This document shows positions 7,249-13,958 of a stretch of 13,958 bases of DNA, in pieces. Numbering within the stretch: the first letter of the stretch is position 1; the number at the start of each line of letters is the position of its first letter. The stretch is from positions 1-13,958 of the forward strand of contig JBKJUK010000369.1 of NCBI GenBank assembly GCA_046590705.1, in the 5' to 3' direction. The notes beneath the pieces were generated by a model that was not told the DNA's origin, made no database searches, and worked only from the letters and a program-made list of their open reading frames with translations. This stretch comes from JBKJUK01 sp046590705 (GTDB lineage Bacteria; Acidobacteriota; Thermoanaerobaculia; Gp7-AA8). The translations under genes were made by a program, and so were the position numbers.

Positions 7249-7279
7249 CTGCTGCAGAGTGCCTGTCACTCTGCAGCAG
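7249..7279. terminator. Hairpin between convergent genes
   Basis: A perfect 13-bp stem (CTGCTGCAGAGTG at 7249-7261 with CACTCTGCAGCAG at 7267-7279) and a five-base loop sit in the 52-bp gap between the SnoaL-like gene and the end of nrfA. Neither strand has a T tract after it, so it is not a classical intrinsic terminator. Its position suggests a bidirectional terminator or a 3'-end stabilising structure for both transcripts. Confidence 0.6.
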
Positions 7280-7287
7280 TAGAGAGG

Positions 7288-8763
7288 TTATCTGGCAGCT
7301 GCTTTCGCCGCCGGGGTCACAGGTGGTCGAGCCGGCGAGATGGTGTGTACTCCCGGCGGGTGAATGGTCAGCTTTCCCAGTGAGGCCTGGCCTTGCCGTG
7401 AGTAGTCGATCGAATGCAGAAGAACCCGTGCCGCTTCCTGCGGTGCGTGAAAGCCCATCGAGTTTTCCGCTTCGATGAAATCGACCATGAATTGAGCTTT
7501 TCGCTGATAGTTTCTGGCCTGCGCCAGTTGCGCGTCGGGTACGCCGCGCGTTCGGGCCTGCTTGATGTCGTTGATCAGGGCCAGCAGCGCATTGAGTGCA
7601 AGATTGCGCATCTCGTACGTTCGCCCCTGGATCTGTTCGACTCGAGCTTTCAATTCTTCTTCGGGCCACTTGTGGCATGTCTGACAAGCGCCGCTCAGGT
7701 TGAGTACAGGACTGCGGACGTGGTGGTCGCTGATCTTCATGGAACCGACGCGGGTGTAGGGCATGTGGCAATCCGCGCAGGCCACCCCGGATCGAGCATG
7801 AATCCCCTGGCTCCACATCTCGAATTCCGGATGTTGAGCCTTCAGTGTCGGCGCGCCTGTTTCTGCGTGTGTCCAATCCTTGAATCCGTTCTCTTCGTAA
7901 TAGGCCAGAATCTCGTCAGCCTTCAGGCCTTTTGCCCATGGATAGGTGAGTCGTTTCTCGGGTCCCTTGAAGTAATACTCGACATGGCACTGGCCGCAGA
8001 CGTAGCTGCGCATCTCCTGTCTCGTGGCTTGCGTGTTGACGTCGTAATTCTCGATCCCCTCAGCGGCCTTCGCCGTGCGAATTCCCTCGAGGAAGCCAGG
8101 TCTGGTGATGCGAAGGGCCATGGTTTTCGGATCATGGCAATCGATACATGACACCGGGTGTTCGACGAGCTTACGCGCCTCGGCATACGGCATCTTGTTG
8201 ATCGTTTCGAATCCCTTGATGAGATCGCCCCCTCCTGCGCGTTTGTAAGGAACGTACATGGATCCGTGACAGTGAAGACATGCGCCCGGCTGTTTCGCGA
8301 ACTGTTGCCGTTCGGTGAACTCCTGGTCGGAAAGCATGTAGGCGTGGCCGCGCTCTTCGCGGAAATCTTTCGAGAAAGCGTAACCGGCCCACATGGTTTT
8401 GAGACGGGGGTCTTCTTCGAGGCGTGACTGCGCGACGATAGAGCGAGGGTCTGCTTTCGACGGGGTTCGCGGCAAAGCTTCGCTTCCGCCATATCGAGTG
8501 CGCGCCTGATCGACGGTGCGTTTGTAGGCGTCGTAGTGGAGGGGAAAGTTCTTTCCCCAGATGGCCGGATCGACAGTCTCGTCCGTGAGTTCAACGACAC
8601 GATAGAAAGGATTTCGTGCTTCCTGCTTGTGTTCGAAAATGTTGACCAGCAGGGCGGTGACTCCCGCAGTGACCGCCACGAGGACTACGAAGAGCGCGGC
8701 CATCCAGAGCCAGAAGCGGCGCCGGCGATGTTTGCGATCTGGTGCAGGAGAATCGATGGTCAT
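7288..8763 (-). CDS. nrfA: Ammonia-forming cytochrome c nitrite reductase, catalytic subunit
   Basis: A 491-residue pentaheme cytochrome c that reduces nitrite to ammonium with six electrons in the periplasm. The N-terminus carries a basic patch and one hydrophobic helix (about 17-41), an uncleaved anchor or signal. Five heme-binding sites occur in family order: CLHCH (162-166), CIDCH (206-210), CGQCH (256-260), CADCH (329-333), CQTCH (360-364). Expected active-site residues are present: R138 in the RGHAY segment, VEYYF (261-265) with the catalytic tyrosine Y264 and calcium ligands E262/Y263, and KAQHPE (308-313) with calcium ligands K308/Q310 and catalytic H311. The first, active-site heme motif is CXXCH, not the classical CXXCK. 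Such variants are known in the family. The tail from about 465 is Pro/Ala-rich. Start ATG at 8763, with GAGG overlapping the upstream stop. It is six bases downstream of nrfH, so the two form an operon. Confidence 0.96.
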   Translation of the reverse strand: MTIDSPAPDRKHRRRRFWLWMAALFVVLVAVTAGVTALLVNIFEHKQEARNPFYRVVELTDETVDPAIWGKNFPLHYDAYKRTVDQARTRYGGSEALPRTPSKADPRSIVAQSRLEEDPRLKTMWAGYAFSKDFREERGHAYMLSDQEFTERQQFAKQPGACLHCHGSMYVPYKRAGGGDLIKGFETINKMPYAEARKLVEHPVSCIDCHDPKTMALRITRPGFLEGIRTAKAAEGIENYDVNTQATRQEMRSYVCGQCHVEYYFKGPEKRLTYPWAKGLKADEILAYYEENGFKDWTHAETGAPTLKAQHPEFEMWSQGIHARSGVACADCHMPYTRVGSMKISDHHVRSPVLNLSGACQTCHKWPEEELKARVEQIQGRTYEMRNLALNALLALINDIKQARTRGVPDAQLAQARNYQRKAQFMVDFIEAENSMGFHAPQEAARVLLHSIDYSRQGQASLGKLTIHPPGVHTISPARPPVTPAAKAAAR

Positions 8764-8769
8764 GGCGTG

Positions 8770-9222
8770 TTACCTCGTGTGTCCTACGTTTGAGTGACAG
8801 CGGATACAGGACGTTGCGTCGGCCTGATCGACGTGTGGGTAGGGATCGATAGCCTCGACGATTCTGTCGTGACATTTGCGACAAGCCTGCTCGGTAACGA
8901 TGCGATTGCCCGGCGTGATCCGAATCGGTTCGTGGAAGGTCTGGGTCGTGAAGTAGAACGAATGCCAGAAGCCATTTCTGGCCTTGACGATGTACTTGGG
9001 GATGAGGCCGGGGGGCGTGTGACAGTCGTTGCAGACTGCCACGGAGCGATGACTCGAATGGCGCCATCCGTCGTACTCGGCCTGCATGACATGGCAGTTT
9101 GCGCAGGCTTCAGGATTGTTGGTCAGGTACGACGCGCCGCCAGCGTACCCGAATGTGAACATGCCGAGGCCCGCTGCAAGTGCCAGCAGGACTACGACGC
9201 CAATGATGACGGCACGGATCAA
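8770..9222 (-). CDS. nrfH: NapC/NirT-type tetraheme quinol dehydrogenase of the Nrf complex
   Basis: A 150-residue membrane-anchored cytochrome that oxidises menaquinol and feeds electrons to NrfA on the periplasmic face. One N-terminal helix (about 2-25) is followed by four heme sites: CANCH (40-44) with M46 two residues on, as in the CXXCHxM first heme of NrfH; CNDCH (64-68); CRKCH (114-118); and CIRCH (139-143). Length and spacing fit NrfH rather than the longer NapC. The only start compatible with the membrane helix is TTG (complement of 9220-9222). No ATG or GTG lies in frame between the upstream TGA and the helix, and I see no Shine-Dalgarno sequence. The start lies in an inverted repeat (9218-9235). 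The stop codon is six bases from the nrfA start, so translation is probably coupled. Confidence 0.93.
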   Translation of the reverse strand: MIRAVIIGVVVLLALAAGLGMFTFGYAGGASYLTNNPEACANCHVMQAEYDGWRHSSHRSVAVCNDCHTPPGLIPKYIVKARNGFWHSFYFTTQTFHEPIRITPGNRIVTEQACRKCHDRIVEAIDPYPHVDQADATSCIRCHSNVGHTR

Positions 9223-9235
9223 CGAGTCAGTTGAT
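9218..9235. promoter_or_regulatory. Inverted repeat covering the nrfH start codon
   Basis: ATCAAC, six bases, GTTGAT: a perfect 6-bp inverted repeat whose arm includes the TTG start of nrfH on the minus strand. In RNA it could form a small hairpin hiding the start codon. In DNA it could be a dimeric operator. The half-sites are in the opposite order to an FNR/CRP box (TTGAT-N4-ATCAA), so I do not call it one. Confidence 0.35.
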
Positions 9236-9257
9236 GCACTTGTGTCACCGTATCAGA

Positions 9258-9271
9258 TAATCCACGGATTA
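9258..9271. promoter_or_regulatory. Candidate operator upstream of nrfHA
   Basis: TAATCC-AC-GGATTA is a perfect 6-bp inverted repeat 36 bp upstream of the nrfH start. On the minus strand it is followed at once by TATCTGATACGG, where a -10 element could lie, so a protein bound here would sit near a -35 position. No strong promoter consensus is visible. The role is inferred from position only. Confidence 0.3.
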
Positions 9272-9362
9272 GAACGTCACACTGACTCTCCTTTCGATTG
9301 GCGAGGTGTCAACAGTGATCTGGCTCGACCAGCCTGAGCGCGACCCATCTCGCCATCCTCGT

Positions 9363-9549
9363 CGCAACGTCATTCCGATGAGCCTCGCGATCGTCAGCAC
9401 CCGCAGCCGGAACTGCGAAGAGGAATCTCCGGTCCGCGCGGACGCGGTGTGACAGTCACGGACTCGCGGCGCGGAACGGAGATTCCTCTTCGCAGTTTTC
9501 ACCGCACAAGGTACCCAAAGCATCCAGCGCTCTTCGGAATGACGTCGCG
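9363..9549. repeat. Nested palindromic MITE/REP-like element
   Basis: The outer arms 9363-9383 and 9529-9549 are inverted copies (19 of 21 identical; core CATTCCGA / TCGGAATG). Inside, 9411-9431 and 9477-9497 are a perfect 21-bp inverted repeat (AACTGCGAAGAGG... / ...CCTCTTCGCAGTT), which continues after one mismatch with seven more pairs. At the centre is GTGACAGTCAC (9449-9459). The element is about 187 bp, has no coding capacity, and sits between divergent genes, so it is not a gene terminator. A half-copy occurs at 6713-6778. Confidence 0.75.
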
Positions 9550-9643
9550 GTGACGACGCACACCCGTCGACGAGTACGTGGGTACTCCGTTTGTTTTAGA
9601 GGGCCTGACGTGGCGCAGTAGGTTCAGCCGGGCCTTCACGCGG

Positions 9644-9649
9644 TAAGAT
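9644..9649 (+). promoter_or_regulatory. -10 element of kinase 2
   Basis: TAAGAT (4 of 6 to the -10 consensus, with the key T, A and final T present) ends exactly 10 bases before the ATG at 9660. There is no Shine-Dalgarno sequence and no good -35 at 16-18 bp. The spacing equals that in front of kinase 1, which suggests a nearly leaderless transcript. Confidence 0.4.
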
Positions 9650-9659
9650 TGCAGCCTTC

Positions 9660-12311
9660 ATGAGATTCGCAAGCGGAACCCGCCTCGGGCCTTACGAGAT
9701 CAACACCCAGATCGGCGCCGGTGGAATGGGCGAGGTCTGGAAGGCGAGGGACACGCGTCTAGATCGCAACGTCGCCATCAAGGTGCTGCCGGACACATTG
9801 GTCGACAACCCGAAGCTGCGCGCCCGATTCGATCGCGAGGCGCGTACCATCTCACAGCTGAATCATCCCAACATCTGCTCGATCTACGATGTTGGCCACG
9901 AGAGCGGTGTCGATTATCTGGTGATGGAACTGCTGGATGGAGAGACACTCGCCGCGCGAGTCGGTCGTGGTGCGTTGCCGCTGACGGACGTCGTCCGTAT
10001 CGGGGCGCAGATCGGAGATGCACTCGCCGCCGCGCACAGGGCCGGCATCATTCATCGCGATCTGAAGCCGGGCAATATCATGCTCACGAAATCAGGAGCG
10101 AAACTGCTGGATTTTGGCCTGGCCAAGAGTGCCGAACCCATTTCCGGAGATACCAATGATCCGCTCGCCGCGACTGCGCAGATGGATCCGCTCACTGTAA
10201 AGGGCAGCGTGATCGGAACTCTCCCGTACATGTCGCCTGAGCAGTTGCAGGGCCAGACACTCGATCACCGGTCGGACATCTTTTCTTTCGGGATCATTCT
10301 CTACGAGATGGCCACGGGAATCAGGCCATTCCCCGGGCACTCGTCGACGGAACTCTTCACCGCAATTCTCACCATGGAGCCAGCTCCAATCGATTCGCTG
10401 CTGCCGGCCGCTCCGCCCGCTCTCGTGCAGACCATTTTCACCGCCCTCCGGAAAGATCCTGAGCAGCGATGGCAGACAGCGCACGACCTGACTCGACAAC
10501 TGCTCTGGATCGGCGATTCAGTGAACACTGGATCGAGATCACCAGTCCAGCAGCCGCGCCGAGCTGTCGCTCCAGCGATTGCGATTCTTCTCGCCGCGGG
10601 TCTCGCTTCACTTGCGACCTTTGCGACGCTGCGATATGTCGCTCGTGGTGGCGGCTCCGAAGCGGCGCAGAGCCTGCGCCTGCAGTTCGCCCCTCCAGCG
10701 GGCATCTCGATTCCTCGGGTTCGCGAGATGTCTCCGTTCGTCCTTTCTCCCGATGGCCGAACACTCTGTTTCATGGGAACCGACCGCACTGGAAATCCCT
10801 TGCTTCTTCTGCGCGATCTGCATTCGTCCGAGGTGAAAACGATCGAAGGCGCGATTGGCGCGAGCGCTCCGTTCTGGTCGTCGGACGGGGAGTGGATTGG
10901 ATACAGCGCGCTCGGCAAGTTGTGGAAGATCAAGGTCTCGGGGGGCGGCCCGGAAGCGATCTGTGAGCTGAGCTCGAACTCAGTGAACGCGTCATGGGTG
11001 GGGTCGACGATTCTGTTCGGGTCCAACCTTTCGGGAGTCAAGGAGATCCAGCGGGTCTCCGCTTCCGGCGGGGTACCGGAGAAGGTAACGACCATTGGTG
11101 AAGGCGAGTGGCGGCACACCTGGCCTCGACTTCTCGCCGATGGCGAGCACTTCATCTTCCAGTCGTTCGCGCAAAAATCGATCAATCGTGAACTGATTCT
11201 CGCCTCTCTGAAATCGCCGAAGCGTACAGTCCTCCTCCGAAATGTATCGTTCGCACTCCCGGTCGGCGGTCAGCGCCTGCTGTACGTCAGAGAGGGCACA
11301 CTCATGTCGGAAGGATTCGATCCAGCCGGAGGAAAAATGACCGGAGACTCGAAAGCTCTGGCGTCTGAAGTTTCGTACTTCTATCCAACCGCTGGAGCGG
11401 CTTTCACTGCTTCATCCAATGGCACAATCCTGTATCGAACCAGTACTCAGTCAGGTCGCATCGTGGTGAGGGATCGAACCGGTACCGAAATCCGCACGTT
11501 GGATGAAAGCGCCACGACCGTCGGAAGCCTCGGTTTATCCCGCGATGGCAAGAAGGTAGCGGCAGCGGTTGTGACGATCAACAACGGATTTTCGGATCTG
11601 TGGATCTACGATATTGCGCGTTCTGTGCGCGAACGGTTCACCAGCGATGCCGGCGTGGAGGCGTATCCGGTCTGGGCACACGATGGTCGCTCGATCGTCT
11701 ATTCAAACAAACAGGGAGGCACCGTACCGTATCTCGTCCGGCGCTCACTCTCGAATGCTCAGCAGGAAGAGCTCTTGCCGCCCGGGTCGTTTCAAATTGC
11801 CAGTAGTTTCTCCCCGGACGGCCTTCTCTACTACAGCGCGAATCCGCGTGGCCAGTTCGACATTTTCCGGATGAATCTCGATACAAAGACTCCCGAGCTT
11901 TTTCTCGGTACCAGCGGATTTGACGGGGAACCGGAGATTTCCTTCGATGGGAAGTGGATGGCATTCGTGTCGTGGTCGCAGACCTCCGAGATTTACCTGT
12001 ACGATCTATCTGGTAAGGAATCGGATCGTATTCGAGTCTCGGCCAATGGGGGAAGAGAGCCGCGATGGCGCAGCGACGGCCGTGAACTGTTCTTCGTGGC
12101 AGGAGAAGGTGCAGGCAGCGGCCGGAGCGTCATGAGTGCAACGCAGCGTCAGCCGGGGAACTGGGCCGATCCGGTCATTACTGAATTGTTCAATGTGCCG
12201 AACGACATCGTCAGTTTTGCGGTTTTGCCTGACGGAAAGTCCTTCGTGATTTCTGACGAACGTCCCGGTGAATCCGATGCCCTGCTGCAAGTAATCGTCG
12301 GATCAAACTGA
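9660..12311 (+). CDS. Membrane-anchored Ser/Thr kinase with PD40/TolB-like propeller (kinase 2)
   Basis: An 883-residue Hanks-type kinase. Kinase domain at about 10-283: glycine loop GAGGMGEV (19-26), ATP lysine K41, catalytic HRDLKPGN (132-139, D134), DFG (151-153), YMSPEQ (190-195), RSDIFSFG with D206. All catalytic residues are present. A hydrophobic helix at about 302-325 anchors it in the membrane. The remaining 550 residues form a WD40-like/TolB-type propeller, with PD40-like SPDG motifs at about 363-366 (LSPDGRTL), 407-410 (WSSDGEWI), 627-630 (LSRDGKKV), 673-676 (WAHDGRSI), 718-721 (FSPDGLLY), 761-764 (SFDGKWMAF) and 804-807 (WRSDGREL). The propeller would be extracytoplasmic and probably a sensing or binding module. 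The start at 9660 is supported by alignment with kinase 1 and by TAAGAT 10 bases upstream. It shares its N-terminal domain with kinase 1 but has an unrelated sensor half. It is likely monocistronic; thiC downstream has its own leader. Confidence 0.93.
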   Translation: MRFASGTRLGPYEINTQIGAGGMGEVWKARDTRLDRNVAIKVLPDTLVDNPKLRARFDREARTISQLNHPNICSIYDVGHESGVDYLVMELLDGETLAARVGRGALPLTDVVRIGAQIGDALAAAHRAGIIHRDLKPGNIMLTKSGAKLLDFGLAKSAEPISGDTNDPLAATAQMDPLTVKGSVIGTLPYMSPEQLQGQTLDHRSDIFSFGIILYEMATGIRPFPGHSSTELFTAILTMEPAPIDSLLPAAPPALVQTIFTALRKDPEQRWQTAHDLTRQLLWIGDSVNTGSRSPVQQPRRAVAPAIAILLAAGLASLATFATLRYVARGGGSEAAQSLRLQFAPPAGISIPRVREMSPFVLSPDGRTLCFMGTDRTGNPLLLLRDLHSSEVKTIEGAIGASAPFWSSDGEWIGYSALGKLWKIKVSGGGPEAICELSSNSVNASWVGSTILFGSNLSGVKEIQRVSASGGVPEKVTTIGEGEWRHTWPRLLADGEHFIFQSFAQKSINRELILASLKSPKRTVLLRNVSFALPVGGQRLLYVREGTLMSEGFDPAGGKMTGDSKALASEVSYFYPTAGAAFTASSNGTILYRTSTQSGRIVVRDRTGTEIRTLDESATTVGSLGLSRDGKKVAAAVVTINNGFSDLWIYDIARSVRERFTSDAGVEAYPVWAHDGRSIVYSNKQGGTVPYLVRRSLSNAQQEELLPPGSFQIASSFSPDGLLYYSANPRGQFDIFRMNLDTKTPELFLGTSGFDGEPEISFDGKWMAFVSWSQTSEIYLYDLSGKESDRIRVSANGGREPRWRSDGRELFFVAGEGAGSGRSVMSATQRQPGNWADPVITELFNVPNDIVSFAVLPDGKSFVISDERPGESDALLQVIVGSN

Positions 12312-12401
12312 CATCGGATACACAATCTCGATCACCTTACAGAGGAGCAGGCGAGAGTCGGCCGCGGACGCTTGTTGCATGCAACGCAATACCTCGGCAG
12401 G
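12312..12401. other. Gap between kinase 2 and the thiC promoter
   Basis: No gene and no terminator hairpin with a T tract are visible after the TGA of kinase 2. The only structured site is the 12-bp perfect palindrome GTTGCATGCAAC at 12374-12385, 16 bp upstream of the putative -35 of thiC, which could be an operator. Minus-strand open frames here are antisense continuations with no ribosome site. Confidence 0.4.
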
Positions 12402-12431
12402 TTGAATCGTTCTCCTGATCGGGCGTACCAT
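12402..12431 (+). promoter_or_regulatory. Promoter of thiC
   Basis: TTGAAT (12402-12407), an 18-bp spacer, then TACCAT (12426-12431). Each hexamer has 4 of 6 consensus bases. A start about seven bases downstream would fall just before the first base of the riboswitch P1 stem at 12441, which is what the leader requires. A 12-bp perfect palindrome, GTTGCATGCAAC (12374-12385), lies upstream. Confidence 0.45.
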
Positions 12432-12440
12432 CGCCCTGTA

Positions 12441-12531
12441 CCGCTGGGGGAGCTGGAGATTACCGGCTGAGAGGCGCGCCAGGCGCCGACCCCGACTACC
12501 TGATCCGGATAATGCCGGCGGAGGGAAGCGG
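12441..12531 (+). ncRNA. TPP riboswitch (THI element) aptamer
   Basis: The leader of thiC carries the conserved core of the thiamine pyrophosphate aptamer: GGCTGAGAGG (12465-12474) in the pyrimidine-sensor arm, and ACCTGATCCGGATAATGCC with GGAGGGAAGC (12498-12529) in the pyrophosphate-sensor arm. CCGCT (12441-12445) pairs with AGCGG (12527-12531) to close P1. GGCGC / GCGCC around 12473-12486 forms the variable P3-type arm. Compared with the usual CTGGATAATGCCAG, both sides of the P4 stem are changed together to CCGG/CCGG, which preserves pairing. TPP binding would repress thiC. Confidence 0.93.
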
Positions 12532-12616
12532 AGGACGTGGACCGTTTGATCCACGCTCTCACTCCCTGCGACGAATGACAGAAGGCGCGTCAAACGCGCA
12601 CGCGACGGGAGACGAG
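12532..12616 (+). promoter_or_regulatory. Riboswitch expression platform with sequestered Shine-Dalgarno
   Basis: Three structures can be read. CGTGGA (12536-12541) pairs with TCCACG (12550-12555). GCGCGT-CAA-ACGCGC forms a tight hairpin at about 12585-12599. Around that hairpin, CTCCC (12562-12566) can pair with the Shine-Dalgarno GGGAG (12607-12611), with CTC (12556-12558)/GAG (12614-12616) extending it to the start codon. CTCCC can instead pair with GGAGGG (12520-12525) at the 3' side of the aptamer. No T tract follows any hairpin, so a translational switch is more likely than termination. The pairing was inferred by eye. Confidence 0.5.

Positions 12617-13958
<1,342 letters not shown>

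Noticed and set aside
7414..8151. 245-codon plus-strand frame inside nrfA
   Set aside because: It is antisense to the five-heme nrfA frame and has no features of its own.
9218..9235. FNR/CRP-type box at the nrfH start
   Set aside because: The half-sites are in reverse order and spaced by six bases, so it does not match TTGAT-N4-ATCAA.

Overview
The window looks like chromosomal DNA from a moderately GC-rich, Gram-negative-type bacterium, most probably a member of Acidobacteriota. The taxonomic call is an inference. It rests on two large membrane-anchored Hanks-type Ser/Thr kinases of the kind abundant in that phylum (one with a TolB/FlgO-like domain and TPRs, one with a PD40/WD40-like propeller), on menaquinol-type NrfHA, and on dispersed palindromic repeats between genes. 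No phage, integrase, transposase or CRISPR array is visible.

Layout. Positions 1-1352, minus strand: the N-terminal part of a secreted DUF11-like protein (cut by the left edge) and a small secreted protein with a BamE/SmpA-like beginning. Positions 1441-3602, minus: a terminator hairpin and a 704-residue secreted Asp-box (BNR) repeat protein with a C-terminal fibronectin III domain. Divergently at 3844-6228 lies kinase 1. Positions 6229-6875 are non-coding and hold a roughly 160-bp inverted repeat pair, a terminator-like hairpin and a solo half of a second repeat family. At 6876-7235 is a small SnoaL/NTF2-like protein, which converges across a 13-bp hairpin with the nrfHA operon (9222-7288, minus). 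That operon encodes the tetraheme quinol dehydrogenase NrfH and the pentaheme nitrite reductase NrfA, i.e. respiratory nitrite ammonification. Positions 9223-9659 hold candidate nrf control sites and a nested palindromic MITE-like element. Kinase 2 is at 9660-12311. The right end carries a promoter, a TPP riboswitch and thiC, the thiamine pyrimidine synthase, which runs off the window.

How the parts relate. NrfH passes electrons from the quinol pool to NrfA, which reduces nitrite to ammonium. thiC is under feedback control by thiamine pyrophosphate. The two secreted-protein genes share a nearly superimposable 45-bp upstream block with direct repeats at 11-bp period, which suggests one regulator for both. 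The two kinases have the same -10-to-ATG distance (10 nt), which fits nearly leaderless transcripts and fixes the start of kinase 1 at 3844.

I see no convincing wholly new system. The best leads are the shared secreted-protein promoter block, the CXXCH (rather than CXXCK) active-site heme motif in NrfA, the NrfH start codon buried in a palindrome, and two families of palindromic intergenic repeats.
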